DNA from: Crystallibacter degradans
GTDB lineage: Bacteria > Actinomycetota > Actinomycetes > Actinomycetales > Micrococcaceae
Direction: 5' to 3'
DNA length: 64,000 nt
Assembly: GCF_012952295.1 (NCBI RefSeq)
Contig: NZ_JABBCH010000002.1
Span: 62,001 to 126,000, forward strand
The notes under the pieces were generated by a model. The model was not told the DNA's origin and made no database searches. It saw nothing but the letters and a program-made list of their open reading frames with translations. Each line of letters opens with the position of its first letter. Position 1 is the stretch's first letter. A program made the translations under genes and the position numbers. Shown in pieces: positions 1-9,778 of this stretch.

Positions 1-108
1 GGCAGCGGCTTCCTGCTCCGGTCCCAGCGGATAGTCGGAACCGCAGGCCGTCAAGGCCAGCAGGGCAGCAGAGGTCAGGGCCAAGGTGGGGAAAAGTCGG
101 GGAGCCAT
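1..108 (-). CDS. Putative lipoprotein, N-terminal fragment (runs off left edge)
   Basis: Thirty-six codons are visible from an ATG at 108 read on the minus strand to the window edge. The product begins with a short signal peptide that ends in the lipobox LTAC, so Cys22 would be lipidated and the mature protein anchored to the outer face of the membrane. The mature part starts GSDYPLGPEQEAAA and continues outside the window. Function cannot be called. It is upstream of, and on the same strand as nothing visible; the next gene (188-1711) is also on the minus strand and would be transcribed toward it, 79 bp away. Confidence 0.6.
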   Translation of the reverse strand, partial: MAPRLFPTLALTSAALLALTACGSDYPLGPEQEAAA

Positions 109-187
109 CCTCTTTAGGGTAACCGGGAACGAATCGTGCACAAAGGTGGCTCCCTCCGACGTCGGATAGGGCAAGTGGGTTTCTTGC

Positions 188-1711
188 TTACTTCGTCTCC
201 AGATCCCGCGTGGCTGGGCCTTCCAGCACAGCGCCGTCGGCGCTGAAACGCGAGCCGTGCAGCGGACAGTCCCAGGTGCATTCGGCGTCGTTCCAGGACA
301 GCACCCCGCCCAGATGTGTGCAGACCGCACTCACCCGCCGGGTATTGCCGTCCACGGTACTCACGCCCACCGGCCGGGCATTGTCCCGGACCACCGTGCC
401 CTGGCCTTCCGGCGGTGCAGTTTCCGAGGTGCGGACCAGTCCGCCGAGCCAGCCGCTGACCAGTTCCACGCCCACGGCTGCATTGGTCTGTACCGTGGAG
501 AAGGCATCCTGCGGGGCCACCCGCGTCTTGTACAGTGCCCTGGCCCAGGGCTTGGCCCCTTCGAGGATCAGCGAGGTCAGCGACAGCGCGGCCGCCACCG
601 AATTGGTCATGCCCCATTTGTTGTAGCCTGTGGCCACGTAGATACGGTCCTCCGCAAAGGACAGCTTGCCCACATAGGGCACGGCCCCGTCCGGTTTGTA
701 GTCCTGCGCGGACCAGCTGTGCGTCAGTTCGGCGCCGGGGAACGTGTTCTGCGCCCAGCGGACCAGATCCTCCAGCTGTCCTTTGGTGTGCTGCTGCCGG
801 CCCACGCTGTGCCCGTTGCCGCCCACGATCAGGACCTGCCGGCCGGCGTTCTCGGCGGTGCGCAGGGATCTGGCGGGGGAATCGATCGAGAGGTACATGC
901 CCTCGGGAATGGAGCCGGGCACATTGAAAGCGGTGGCGTACGACCGCTGGGGCTTGAGCAAGCCGAAATGGCCGCCGCGGTTCAGGATGGGCGTGCCGGT
1001 GGCCAGGACAACGTGGTCCGCGGTCACCTGGCCGGCCTCCGCGTGGACGGTGAGTTTGCGGCCCGCGCTGCCGCCGGCAGCTCGCTTGGATCCGGACGTA
1101 GCCCGGGTGCCGGTGACGTTGGTGACGCGTACCCGTTCAACCAGGACGCCGCCGCGTTCACGTAGTTCCGCGGCCAGCCCGGCGAGCACCTGAAGCGGGT
1201 GGATCTGGGCCTGGTCAGATAGCCGGATGGCACCGGCAATCGGAAAGGGTAGCTCCGCGGACGTGTCCACGTACTCCACCCCGAGGCCGGCTTCGGCGCT
1301 GGCCTCCAACTCCTTCTTGAGGTCTTCGATCCCTTTGCCCGTGTTGGCATAGGTATAAGCGTCACGGCGCTGGTAGTCGATTCCGTGTTCCTCGGCGAAG
1401 CGCAGAAGCCAGGACTGCCCTTCGCGCTGGGCGTCCACGTAGGCACGCGCAGTCTCGGCGCCGTGGTGGGAGCTGATGCTGGACATCTGCCGGCCCTGCA
1501 ACAGGGAGACCTTCGCGGTGGTGTTACCCGTGGTGACGGCCCCGGTGCTGCGGGCCTCAAGTACGGCTACCCGGTGCCCGGCCCGCGCCAGCAGGACCGC
1601 GGTGGTCAAGCCGGTAATGCCGGCACCGACAATCACGCTGTCATATTCGGTGCCGGGCTCGTAGGAATCCGAGGCGATGTCCGGCGCCGTGTCTAGCCAA
1701 AGGGATTTCAT
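188..1711 (-). CDS. FAD-dependent oxidoreductase with C-terminal Rieske [2Fe-2S] domain
   Basis: The 507-residue protein has an N-terminal dinucleotide fold (SVIVGAGITGLTTAVLLARA, about residues 20-40) of the DAO/DadA type. A C-terminal Rieske domain carries the paired ligands CTHLGG and CPLHGSRF, the Cys-x-His and Cys-x-x-His that bind a [2Fe-2S] cluster. Family members are predicted soluble amine or amino-acid oxidoreductases that pass electrons through the Rieske centre; the substrate here is unknown. The frame stays open for 91 codons upstream, but I chose the ATG at 1711 because AAAGGATCACC precedes it and family similarity begins there. It is divergent from the isochorismatase-like gene at 1829. 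Confidence 0.88.
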   Translation of the reverse strand: MKSLWLDTAPDIASDSYEPGTEYDSVIVGAGITGLTTAVLLARAGHRVAVLEARSTGAVTTGNTTAKVSLLQGRQMSSISSHHGAETARAYVDAQREGQSWLLRFAEEHGIDYQRRDAYTYANTGKGIEDLKKELEASAEAGLGVEYVDTSAELPFPIAGAIRLSDQAQIHPLQVLAGLAAELRERGGVLVERVRVTNVTGTRATSGSKRAAGGSAGRKLTVHAEAGQVTADHVVLATGTPILNRGGHFGLLKPQRSYATAFNVPGSIPEGMYLSIDSPARSLRTAENAGRQVLIVGGNGHSVGRQQHTKGQLEDLVRWAQNTFPGAELTHSWSAQDYKPDGAVPYVGKLSFAEDRIYVATGYNKWGMTNSVAAALSLTSLILEGAKPWARALYKTRVAPQDAFSTVQTNAAVGVELVSGWLGGLVRTSETAPPEGQGTVVRDNARPVGVSTVDGNTRRVSAVCTHLGGVLSWNDAECTWDCPLHGSRFSADGAVLEGPATRDLETK

Positions 1712-1828
1712 GGTGATCCTTTCCGCTGCTAACTCCACCCCACCTTGTTGCGTGGCTTCCGTCAAGAGATCAGTAAGCTTACTTTCAATACAGACCGCAA
1801 AAGAGGTTTCGGGAGGCCGGGCTACGTT

Positions 1829-2392
1829 ATGAATACCGCTGTGCTGATCATCGACATGCAGAACGCCTATTTCGAGGATCCCGCTCTGGGAGAACGGCAG
1901 GGACAGTTGGTCGATGCCTGCAACCACCTCATCGGACAGGCGCAAAAGGCCTCGGTTCCCGTGTTGATGGTGTGCACCGAACACGAGCGGGATAAATCCA
2001 CCTGGACCGTGAGCATGCTCGAGGATGACCAGGGCTTCATCTTTTCCGGCAGTGAGCAGGCCGCGTTCCTCCCGGGGCTGCGGTATGAGAATCTGCCGCG
2101 GATGGTCAAGACGCGGGACAGTGCTTTCCAGGGCACCGACTTGCTGCTGCGGCTACGCAATTTCGGAGCGACGCAGTTGGTGCTGGCCGGGGTTTCCATC
2201 CACAACTGTGTGGCTCAGACCGCGGCCGATGCCTTCGCCAATAACTTCAAGGTGGCCTATGCCGCGGATGCCATGGCCTCGAACAGGGACGACTACGGAC
2301 ATATGGTGCGCAAGGTGCTCAGCGAGGAATACCGCCAGCCCATCCTTGATGCGGCAGGAGTGGATCGGCTGCTGGCCGGCGGAGATGTGTAG
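1829..2392 (+). CDS. Isochorismatase-like cysteine hydrolase
   Basis: A 187-residue single-domain hydrolase. The family's catalytic triad can be placed: Asp9 in LIIDMQNAYF, Lys94 in MVKTRDSAF and the nucleophile Cys127 in SIHNCVAQTAAD. This is the isochorismatase / nicotinamidase superfamily, which hydrolyses amides or vinyl ethers; the length and motifs suit either a nicotinamidase-like or an isochorismatase-like enzyme, and the substrate cannot be read from sequence. The start at ATG 1829 follows a GGGAGG about 12 bp upstream; an in-frame extension to 1745 exists but adds residues unlike the family. It is divergent from the Rieske oxidoreductase. Confidence 0.85.
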   Translation: MNTAVLIIDMQNAYFEDPALGERQGQLVDACNHLIGQAQKASVPVLMVCTEHERDKSTWTVSMLEDDQGFIFSGSEQAAFLPGLRYENLPRMVKTRDSAFQGTDLLLRLRNFGATQLVLAGVSIHNCVAQTAADAFANNFKVAYAADAMASNRDDYGHMVRKVLSEEYRQPILDAAGVDRLLAGGDV

Positions 2393-2472
2393 GTCCGCTC
2401 CCGGCTATGGCCTGCGGAGTGAATGCTCAGTAGCCTGATAGTCGACGCCAACAACTGCAGGAGGTAACGGAC

Positions 2473-2715
2473 ATGGACCAGGAAATCCACCGCCGGATCG
2501 AAGAACTCATCGAGCAGGAGCAGCAGCTCCGCGAGGGCGGAACGGTGGACAACGAGCAGGCGGAGGCACGGGCAGGGGAGCTCGCGCGGCTGGAAGAGCA
2601 GCTGGACCAGTGCTGGGATCTGCTGCGCCAGCGCCGGGCCAAGCGCCGTGCCGGGGAAGACCCCGATGAGGCCCACACCCGCCCGGTTGAGGAAGTGGAG
2701 GGTTACCGCCAGTAG
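2473..2715 (+). CDS. DUF2630 family protein
   Basis: An 80-residue, charged, mostly helical protein with the hallmark core ARLEEQLDQCWDLLRQRRAK followed by AGEDPD and a conserved VEGYRQ end. These match the actinobacterial DUF2630 family as I know it. No enzyme motif, signal peptide or membrane segment is present, so it is cytoplasmic with no known role. AGGAGG sits 8 bp before the ATG. It is followed 38 bp downstream by the MBL hydrolase and may be cotranscribed with it. Confidence 0.85.
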   Translation: MDQEIHRRIEELIEQEQQLREGGTVDNEQAEARAGELARLEEQLDQCWDLLRQRRAKRRAGEDPDEAHTRPVEEVEGYRQ

Positions 2716-2753
2716 CACTGGCCAGGGCACTCGCGGGGCGGCATGGTGGAGGT

Positions 2754-3524
2754 ATGAATAAATTAGCACTCACTCATATCGGCGGTCCCACGGCGTTTTT
2801 CAAGCTCGGCGGATGGACCTTCCTGACCGACCCGACCTTCGACCCGCCCCAGGAGTACCCCACTCCGGCCGGAACCCTCGTGAAGACCTCCGGCCCCGCC
2901 GTCGAACTCGCTGACCTGCCCGGCGTGGATGTCGTCCTGCTGTCCCATGACGAGCATGCCGACAACCTGGACAACTCCGGGCGCAAGCTGGTCGAATCGG
3001 GCGGATGCACCGTTTTTGGTACGCCTGAGGCCGCCGGGCGCATCCCGGCCGTCACCGGTATGTCGGCCTGGGAGGAAACCACGCTGCAAGCCGCCGGAAA
3101 GCAGGACCTCACCATCACGGCCGTTCCCGCCCTGCACGGTCCCGAAGGCTGCGAGCCAGTCACTGGTACAGTGACCGGGTTCGTGCTGTCCGGGGCCGAT
3201 CTGCCCACGGTTTATGTCAGCGGCGACAACGCCTCGGTGGCTGTGGTGGGGACCATCGCGGAGCGGTTCGCCCCCGTGGACGTGGCAGTGCTCTTCACCG
3301 GCGCGGCGCGGATCGGGATTTTCGACAACGCTCCGCTGACCCTCACGGCCGGGGCCGCGGCCGAGGCGGCGGCGAAGCTTCAGACACCGGCGGTCGTGCC
3401 GGTCCATGCCGAGGGATGGACGCATTTCAGCGAGGGCCACAAGGAGCTCCGCACGGAGTTCGCAGGCAAGGGACTCGGCGACTCCCTGCGCATCCCCACC
3501 CCGGGACAGGAACTCGTCCTGTAG
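2754..3524 (+). CDS. MBL-fold metallo-hydrolase
   Basis: A 256-residue metallo-beta-lactamase-fold protein. The zinc-ligand loop reads LLSHDEHADNLDN, a variant of the usual HxHxDH that is typical of an actinobacterial branch related to UlaG-like hydrolases. Later ligand positions are visible at ALHGPEG and PVHAEGWTHF. It starts at ATG 2754 directly after GGTGGAGGT. The substrate is unknown; family members hydrolyse esters, lactones or phosphodiesters. It ends just before a strong hairpin shared with the convergent ku gene. Confidence 0.82.
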   Translation: MNKLALTHIGGPTAFFKLGGWTFLTDPTFDPPQEYPTPAGTLVKTSGPAVELADLPGVDVVLLSHDEHADNLDNSGRKLVESGGCTVFGTPEAAGRIPAVTGMSAWEETTLQAAGKQDLTITAVPALHGPEGCEPVTGTVTGFVLSGADLPTVYVSGDNASVAVVGTIAERFAPVDVAVLFTGAARIGIFDNAPLTLTAGAAAEAAAKLQTPAVVPVHAEGWTHFSEGHKELRTEFAGKGLGDSLRIPTPGQELVL

Positions 3525-3540
3525 CGCAAATGATGCAAGT

Positions 3541-3599
3541 ACGACGCCGGCACCTGGATTCCGCTGCAACGGAACCCGGGTGCCGGCGTCGTTAGCTTT
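3541..3599. terminator. Bidirectional intrinsic terminator between MBL hydrolase and ku
   Basis: Arms at 3541-3563 and 3570-3592 pair over 23 bp with two wobble pairs, around a 6-nt loop, and are followed by a T-run (3597-3601). The hairpin lies between two convergent genes and can serve both. Confidence 0.85.
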
Positions 3600-3602
3600 T
3601 TG

Positions 3603-4535
3603 TTAAGCGCCCTTTTTCGCCTTGGTTTTCGAGGCGGACGTCTTGGCGGCGGACTTCGCGGCCGGTTTTTCCTTGGTGTCCTCCGATCTAGCCGAAGACT
3701 TGGAGGCGGACTTGGAGGCGGCCTTGGGCTTGGATTCCGCCGGCTGCTTGCCTTCGCGGTTCTTCTCGACGCTGCGGCGCAGGGCCTCCATCAGGTCCAG
3801 GACCTTGCCGCCTTCCTCCTCGCCCTCTTCGCCGAAGGTCGCCTCGGTATCCAGGGTTTCGCCCTGCTCGAGCTTGGCCTCGATAAGGGTGCGCAACTGC
3901 TCCTGGTATTCGTCCGTGAAGTCCTCGGGCTTGAAGTCGCTGGAAAAGGACTCCACCAGGGCCGCGGACATTTCGCGTTCCTTCGCGGAAACCCGCACGT
4001 CCTCCTCGAGCGAGGGGAAGGCAGCCTCGCGGACCTCGTCCTCCCAGAGCAGCGTCTGCAGCATCAGCACATCGCCGCGGACGCGCAGCGCTGCCAGCCG
4101 GGTCTTCTGCCGCAGCGCGAACTTCACCACCGCCGTCCGGTCCGTGTCCTCCAGCGTGCGGCGCAGCAGCACATAGGCCTTGGTCGATTTTGAATCCGGC
4201 TCCAGATAGTAGCTGCGGTCGAACATGATCGGATCGATCTGGTCGCTGGGGACAAACTCCACGACGTCGATCTCGCGGTTCTTTTCCACCGGCAGCGAGT
4301 CCAGGTCCTCGTCCGTGAGCACCACGGTCTGCTCGCCGTCGTCGTACGCCTTGTCGATGTCCTTGTACTCGACGATTTCCCCGCACACCTCGCAGCGGCG
4401 CTGGTACCGGATCCGCCCGCCGTCCTTCTCATGGACCTGGTGCAGCTTGATGTCATGGTCTTCCGTGGCGCTGTAAAGCTTGACCGGGACGTTGACCAGG
4501 CCGAAAGCGACAGCCCCTTTCCAGATGGCTCTCAT
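3603..4535 (-). CDS. ku: Non-homologous end-joining protein Ku
   Basis: A 310-residue bacterial Ku homologue starting MRAIWKGAVAFGLVNVPVKL, the hallmark Ku N-terminus. Ku forms a homodimeric ring that threads onto broken DNA ends and recruits LigD. The core beta-barrel occupies about residues 1-250, with CEVCGE near residue 50. The last 55 or so residues are a low-complexity Lys/Ser/Ala tail ending KTKAKKGA; in studied bacterial Kus such basic tails help end binding and sliding. It is divergent from ligD across 69 bp, the usual NHEJ arrangement in actinobacteria. Confidence 0.96.
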   Translation of the reverse strand: MRAIWKGAVAFGLVNVPVKLYSATEDHDIKLHQVHEKDGGRIRYQRRCEVCGEIVEYKDIDKAYDDGEQTVVLTDEDLDSLPVEKNREIDVVEFVPSDQIDPIMFDRSYYLEPDSKSTKAYVLLRRTLEDTDRTAVVKFALRQKTRLAALRVRGDVLMLQTLLWEDEVREAAFPSLEEDVRVSAKEREMSAALVESFSSDFKPEDFTDEYQEQLRTLIEAKLEQGETLDTEATFGEEGEEEGGKVLDLMEALRRSVEKNREGKQPAESKPKAASKSASKSSARSEDTKEKPAAKSAAKTSASKTKAKKGA

Positions 4536-4577
4536 GGATCAATACAACACCAAGCATGCTGGCAATTACTAGCCATC

Positions 4578-4593
4578 GGCCACAATATTGGCC
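4578..4593. promoter_or_regulatory. Inverted repeat in the ku-ligD divergent control region
   Basis: GGCCA (4578-4582) and TGGCC (4589-4593) form 5-bp arms around CAATAT. They abut a CAGACT hexamer (4593-4598) that ends 6 bp before the ligD ATG and looks like a leaderless -10. The position suits an operator or regulator site for both genes, but no known regulator motif is recognised. An 8-bp palindrome AGCATGCT is also present at 4553-4560. Confidence 0.35.
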
Positions 4594-4604
4594 AGACTAA
4601 CCCT

Positions 4605-7136
4605 ATGGCCCAGACAAGCTCCAGCCAGCGCCAGCTGGTCACGGTGGACGGACACCGGCTGAAGCTGACGAGCCTGGACAAGGTGATTTACCCCGAAACC
4701 GGCACCACCAAGGCCGAAGTGCTGGACTATTACTCGCGGATCGCGGACTACCTGATTCCGCATGCCGCGCACCGGCCGGTCACCCGCAAACGCTGGGTCA
4801 ACGGCGTGGGCACGGCGGACAAGCCGGGGGAGGTGTTCTTCCAGAAGAACCTGGAGGAACACGCCCCGTCCTGGGTCAGGAGCCACGCGATCGAGCACAA
4901 GAGCGGGACCAACGTGTACCCGATGGTCAACGATCTGGCCACGCTGACCTGGCTGGCGCAGATCTCGGCGCTGGAGATCCACGTTCCGCAGTGGAAGTTC
5001 GGGCCGCGGGGGAAGATCAACAATCCGGACCGGCTGGTGCTGGACCTGGACCCGGGGGAGGGCGCCGGGCTGGCCGAATGCGCCGAGGTGGCACGGCTGG
5101 TCCGCGCCGTGCTGGCCGGAATGGGGCTGGATCCGCGGCCGGTCACCAGCGGCTCCAAGGGCATCCATCTGTATGCCGCGCTGGACGGGAAGCAGACCTC
5201 GGAGGAGGTGTCCGCCGTCGCGCATGAACTGGCGCGCGTGCTGGAGGCGGACCACAAGGACCTGGTGGTCAGCGACATGAAAAAGACGCTGCGCAGGGGC
5301 AAGGTCCTGCTGGACTGGAGCCAGAACCACTGGAACAAGACCACCATCACCCCCTATTCGCTGCGCGGGCGCGCCCACCCGATGGTCGCCGCGCCGCGGA
5401 CGTGGGAGGAACTCGATGACCCGGACCTGGCGCACCTGGACTATCTGCAGGTGCTGGAGCGGGTCGACGAACTCGGGGACCTGCTCGAAGGCATGGGTTC
5501 CGGGACGGCGGACGAGGAATCGCTGGCCGGGGCGGTGGAGGAAGCCGGGGAGGACCCTTCAAACAACGACGGCGCGGCGCGCCGTTCCGGGGCCGCTTAC
5601 GGTTCCGACCGGCTCACCAAATACCGGTCCATGCGTGATCCGGCCAAAACGGCCGAGCCCGTCCCCGAGGCTCCGCCGGTGGACCGCGGCGGCAACACGT
5701 TTGTGATCCAGGAGCACCACGCCCGGCGGCTGCACTACGACTTCCGGCTGGAGCGTGAAGGCGTCCTGGTGTCGTGGGCCGTGCCGAAGGGCCCGCCCAC
5801 CAGCGCGGGCAAGAACCACCTGGCCGTGCAGACCGAGGACCACCCGCTGGAATACGGCAGCTTCGAGGGCACCATCGCCAAGGGCGAGTACGGGGCGGGC
5901 GAGGTCTACATCTGGGATTCGGGCACCTACGACCTGGAGAAGTGGCGGGACGGCAAGGAGGTCATCGTCATTCTGCACGGCAAGGAGGGCGGCGGGCTCA
6001 GCAAGGACGGCGGTCCCGAGGCGCCGCGACGCTACGCCCTGATCCACACCGGCGGGGAAAAGGGCGAGAACAACTGGCTGATGCACCTGATGAAGGACCA
6101 GAAGCCCGGGACGTACCGGAAAGGCACGCCGCACGGGCGCCAAGCCGATGACCTGGCCAAGGAGGTGGAGCCCACGTTCATCAAGCCCATGCTGGCAACG
6201 CAGGGCTCCGCGGCCGATATCACCGCTGAACACCAGTGGGCGTTCGAGATGAAGTGGGACGGCATCCGTGCCATCGCCATCATCGAGGACCGCGGCGTGC
6301 GGCTGATCAGCCGCAACGGCAATGACCTGACCGCCGGCTATCCCGAACTGGCGGACCTGCCGGACCGGGTGCACGCGGAGACAGCCGTGCTGGACGGGGA
6401 AATCGTGGCCCTTAACAAGGCCGGCCGCCCGGACTTCGGTCTCCTGCAGACCCGGATGAAGCTGACCAAGAAGCGCGAGATCGATCAGGCCGCGGCGCGG
6501 ACCCCGGTCCACCTGATGCTCTTCGACCTGCTGCAGCTGGACGGCAAATCGCTGCTCCCGCTGGAATACTGCCAGCGCCGCGAGATACTGGCACAGGCCG
6601 TGGATGCCGGCGGCGACGGCCACATCCAGGTGCCGCCGGACATGGACACCTCGCTGCAGGACGCCGTGGACACCAGCAAGGAACTGGGCCTTGAAGGTGT
6701 GATGGCCAAGCGGGTAGACAGTACGTACGCGGACGGACAGCGCTCAAGGAGTTGGATCAAGATCAAGAACCAGTTGACGCAGGAAGTGGTCATCGTGGGC
6801 TGGCGGCCCGGCAAGGGCAGCCGGGAACGCAAGATTGGCTCGCTGCTGGTGGCCATTCCGGACGGCGCGGACCTGCGTTACCTGGGCCGCGTCGGCTCCG
6901 GCCTGACCGAGCGGGACCTGGCGGCCGTAGGCGCGCGCCTGAAGAAGATGGCCCGCAAGACACCGCCGCTGGACGACGTTCCCGCCGCCGATGCCTCGGA
7001 CGCGCACTGGGTCAGGCCCGCCCTGGTGGGCGAGGTGCAGTTCAGCGAACGGACCGAAGCCGGCAAACTCCGCCACCCCGTCTGGCGCGGCTTCCGGCCG
7101 GACAAGAAACCATCCGACGTCGTGGTCGAGGTCTGA
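4605..7136 (+). CDS. ligD: ATP-dependent DNA ligase D, three-domain (polymerase-phosphoesterase-ligase)
   Basis: An 843-residue multifunctional NHEJ enzyme. The order is primase-polymerase domain (about 1-300, metal motif [10 protein letters not shown] near residue 146), then the 3'-phosphoesterase domain (about 365-510, [13 protein letters not shown]), then the ATP-dependent ligase with the adenylated Lys550 in MKWDGIRA. This POL-PE-LIG order is the mycobacterial one; Pseudomonas has PE first. An acidic linker joins POL and PE. I chose ATG 4605, where homology begins, although the frame is open upstream to 4431. There is no Shine-Dalgarno sequence; CAGACT lies 6 bp upstream, so the mRNA may be leaderless. 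Confidence 0.96.
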   Translation: MAQTSSSQRQLVTVDGHRLKLTSLDKVIYPETGTTKAEVLDYYSRIADYLIPHAAHRPVTRKRWVNGVGTADKPGEVFFQKNLEEHAPSWVRSHAIEHKSGTNVYPMVNDLATLTWLAQISALEIHVPQWKFGPRGKINNPDRLVLDLDPGEGAGLAECAEVARLVRAVLAGMGLDPRPVTSGSKGIHLYAALDGKQTSEEVSAVAHELARVLEADHKDLVVSDMKKTLRRGKVLLDWSQNHWNKTTITPYSLRGRAHPMVAAPRTWEELDDPDLAHLDYLQVLERVDELGDLLEGMGSGTADEESLAGAVEEAGEDPSNNDGAARRSGAAYGSDRLTKYRSMRDPAKTAEPVPEAPPVDRGGNTFVIQEHHARRLHYDFRLEREGVLVSWAVPKGPPTSAGKNHLAVQTEDHPLEYGSFEGTIAKGEYGAGEVYIWDSGTYDLEKWRDGKEVIVILHGKEGGGLSKDGGPEAPRRYALIHTGGEKGENNWLMHLMKDQKPGTYRKGTPHGRQADDLAKEVEPTFIKPMLATQGSAADITAEHQWAFEMKWDGIRAIAIIEDRGVRLISRNGNDLTAGYPELADLPDRVHAETAVLDGEIVALNKAGRPDFGLLQTRMKLTKKREIDQAAARTPVHLMLFDLLQLDGKSLLPLEYCQRREILAQAVDAGGDGHIQVPPDMDTSLQDAVDTSKELGLEGVMAKRVDSTYADGQRSRSWIKIKNQLTQEVVIVGWRPGKGSRERKIGSLLVAIPDGADLRYLGRVGSGLTERDLAAVGARLKKMARKTPPLDDVPAADASDAHWVRPALVGEVQFSERTEAGKLRHPVWRGFRPDKKPSDVVVEV

Positions 7137-7195
7137 GCCGACGTTCCGGCACCACCGCCGCGACAACACCGCACCACCGCCCCCAAGGAGGCTCC

Positions 7196-9676
7196 ATGAC
7201 TGAGAACAATGCAGTGCTGACCACCAATCCGGGCGCGGACCAGCGGAGCCTGGACGGCGTGGACCTGTGGTGGCGCGCGGCCAACTATCTTTCCGCCGGG
7301 CAGATCTACTTGCGCGACAATCCGCTGCTGCGCCGGCCGCTGGAACCCGAGGACGTGAAGGCGCGGCTGCTCGGACACTGGGGCACAACGCCGGGGCTCA
7401 ACTTCATCTACGCTCATCTGAACCGGGTGATCGCCGAACAGGGCCAGGACGTCCTTTTCGTCACCGGCCCCGGCCACGGCGGCCCGGCCAATGTAGCCAA
7501 CGCCTGGCTGGAGGGCACCTACTCGGAGATCTACACCCATGTAGGGAAGGACGAAGACGGACTGCGGGAGCTGTTCAAGCAGTTTTCCTACCCCGGCGGC
7601 ATCCCCAGCCACGCGGCGCCGGAAACTCCCGGCTCCATTAATGAGGGCGGGGAGCTGGGCTACTCCCTGGCCCACGCCTTCGGCGCCGTGTTCGATAATC
7701 CGCAGCTGATCGCGGCCTGCGTCATCGGCGACGGCGAAGCGGAAACCGGGACGCTGGCCACCAGTTGGCACTCAAGTTCCTTCCTGGACCCGGTGCAGGA
7801 CGGCGCGGTGCTGCCCATCCTGCACCTGAACGGCTACAAGATCGCCAATCCCACGGTGCTGGCCCGGGTACCCCAGGAGCAGCTGGCCGCACTGATGACC
7901 GGCTACGGGTACGAGCCGATCTTCGTCACCGTGCAGGATCCACGGGACACCGTGCGCGCCCATGAGGAATTCGCGCACGCCCTCGAGCAGGCCCTGGACG
8001 GAATCCGGCAGATCCAGGACCAGCACCGCGGCAAGGGCGGAACAGCTAACGACGGCGGTGCTACCGCCCACGGTGGTGCGGCCACGCCGTCGAACCAGTC
8101 CCGGTCGGATCAGGCAGCGCCGTCGGAATACGCCCCGCGCTGGCCGATGATCGTGCTGCGTTCGCCCAAGGGTTGGACCGGACCGGAAGAGGTGGACGGC
8201 AAACCGGTGGAGGGGACTTGGCGGGCACACCAGGTGCCGCTGTCCGAGGTGCGGACCAACCCCGACCACCTGGCCCAGCTGCAGAGCTGGCTGCAGTCCT
8301 ACCGGCCGGACGAGCTTTTCGACGGCGAGGGCCGGTTGCGTGCGGAAATCGCCGGGCTCGCGCCGAAGGGCGACAAGCGGATGAGCGCTACAGCCTATGC
8401 CAACGGAGGCCGGCTCCTGCAGGACCTGAAGCTGCCCGCCTATGGTGGGCACGCCGTCGTCGTTAATCAGCCGGGAACCGAGCGCGTGAGCCCAATGAAG
8501 AATCTGGGTTCGTGGCTGCGCGAGGTGGTGCGGCTGAACCCGGAAAACTTCCGGATCTTCGGCCCGGACGAGACCGCGTCGAACCGGCTGCAGGACGTCT
8601 ACGAGGTCACGGACAAGGTGTGGCAACAGCGGCTCGACGAGGTGGACGAGCATCTGGGCCGGGCGGGCCGGGTGATGGAAGTGCTCAGCGAAAACCTCTG
8701 CCAGGGCTGGCTCGAGGGCTACCTGCTGACCGGGCGGCACGGCGTGTTCAACTGCTACGAAGCTTTTGTGCACATTGTCGATTCCATGTTCAACCAGCAT
8801 GCCAAATGGCTGCAGGTGCACCGTGAACTGCCCTGGCGGCAGCCGGTCGCGTCGCTGAACTACCTGCTGTCCTCGCACGTCTGGCAACAGGACCACAACG
8901 GCTTTTCGCACCAGGACCCTGGCTTCATCGACCATGTGATGAACAAAAAGCCCGAGGTGGTCCGGGTCTACCTGCCGCCGGATGCCAACACGCTGCTCTG
9001 CGTCACCGAGCACTGCCTGCGCTCCCGCGACTACGTCAACGTTATTGTCTGCGGGAAGCAGCCGTCGCTGACCTGGCTGGGCCCGGAGGAGGCCCGGAAC
9101 CACTGCGAACGCGGGATCGGGGTGTGGGATTTTGCGGGCAGCGAGCGTCCCGGCGAGGAACCGGATGTGGTCCTCGGCTGCGCCGGCGACGTGCCCACCG
9201 TGGAAGCGGTGGCTGCGGCGGCGCTGCTCCGTGAACAGATACCGGAGCTGAAGGTGCGGCTGGTCAATGTGGTGGACCTGATGCGCCTCCAGGATGCCAA
9301 GGAACATCCGCACGGCCTGGAGCACCGGGATTTCGACCGGCTGTTCACTACCGACAAGCCCATCATCTTCGCGTACCACGGCTACCCCTGGCTGCTTCAC
9401 CGGCTGACCTACCGGCGCACCAACCATGACAATCTGCACGTCCGCGGCTACGTCGAGGAAGGAACCACCACCACGCCGTTCGACATGGCCATGATGAACC
9501 GCATTGACCGCTACCAACTGGCTATCGACGTCATCGACCGGGTGCCTTCCCTGGGTGCATCCCGCACCGGACTGCGCCAGCAACTGCAGGATCTGCGCAT
9601 GCAGGCACTGCGCCACACCCGCGAATTCGGCGAGGACCCGGACACCATCACCGAATGGATCCTGCCCGCCCAATAA
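7196..9676 (+). CDS. xfp: Phosphoketolase (xylulose-5-P / fructose-6-P)
   Basis: An 826-residue thiamine-diphosphate enzyme that splits xylulose-5-phosphate or fructose-6-phosphate with phosphate to acetyl-phosphate plus a triose- or tetrose-phosphate. The family core is visible: [27 protein letters not shown], and the diphosphate-binding [16 protein letters not shown] precedes ATG 7196. A low-complexity Gly/Ala/Thr/Ser stretch at about residues 277-311 interrupts the usual sequence just before [15 protein letters not shown] and looks like a lineage-specific insertion. It starts 59 bp after ligD and is followed by a LacI-type regulator. Confidence 0.95.
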   Translation: MTENNAVLTTNPGADQRSLDGVDLWWRAANYLSAGQIYLRDNPLLRRPLEPEDVKARLLGHWGTTPGLNFIYAHLNRVIAEQGQDVLFVTGPGHGGPANVANAWLEGTYSEIYTHVGKDEDGLRELFKQFSYPGGIPSHAAPETPGSINEGGELGYSLAHAFGAVFDNPQLIAACVIGDGEAETGTLATSWHSSSFLDPVQDGAVLPILHLNGYKIANPTVLARVPQEQLAALMTGYGYEPIFVTVQDPRDTVRAHEEFAHALEQALDGIRQIQDQHRGKGGTANDGGATAHGGAATPSNQSRSDQAAPSEYAPRWPMIVLRSPKGWTGPEEVDGKPVEGTWRAHQVPLSEVRTNPDHLAQLQSWLQSYRPDELFDGEGRLRAEIAGLAPKGDKRMSATAYANGGRLLQDLKLPAYGGHAVVVNQPGTERVSPMKNLGSWLREVVRLNPENFRIFGPDETASNRLQDVYEVTDKVWQQRLDEVDEHLGRAGRVMEVLSENLCQGWLEGYLLTGRHGVFNCYEAFVHIVDSMFNQHAKWLQVHRELPWRQPVASLNYLLSSHVWQQDHNGFSHQDPGFIDHVMNKKPEVVRVYLPPDANTLLCVTEHCLRSRDYVNVIVCGKQPSLTWLGPEEARNHCERGIGVWDFAGSERPGEEPDVVLGCAGDVPTVEAVAAAALLREQIPELKVRLVNVVDLMRLQDAKEHPHGLEHRDFDRLFTTDKPIIFAYHGYPWLLHRLTYRRTNHDNLHVRGYVEEGTTTTPFDMAMMNRIDRYQLAIDVIDRVPSLGASRTGLRQQLQDLRMQALRHTREFGEDPDTITEWILPAQ

Positions 9677-9722
9677 ATGTTAAAGGTTTCCGTAGCCTTA
9701 CCCCTGTCAAATGAACCATGAA

Positions 9723-9740
9723 TGGCTACGCTGTTAGCCA
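9723..9740. promoter_or_regulatory. Operator-like inverted repeat upstream of LacI-type regulator
   Basis: TGGCTA (9723-9728) and TAGCCA (9735-9740) are perfect 6-bp arms around CGCTGT. The dyad lies 39 bp before the regulator's start codon, a natural site for autoregulation. LacI-family operators are commonly 14-20-bp palindromes with a central CG; here the centre is not CG, so the match to the family is only positional. Confidence 0.4.
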
Positions 9741-9778
9741 GGGGATTAAATTCTGTTGGGGGAGAAGGCAGACGGACC

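Noticed and set aside
7772-9673. 633-codon open frame antisense to phosphoketolase
   Set aside because: Typical high-GC shadow frame: it mirrors the real gene's codons, has no ribosome site and shows no recognisable domain.
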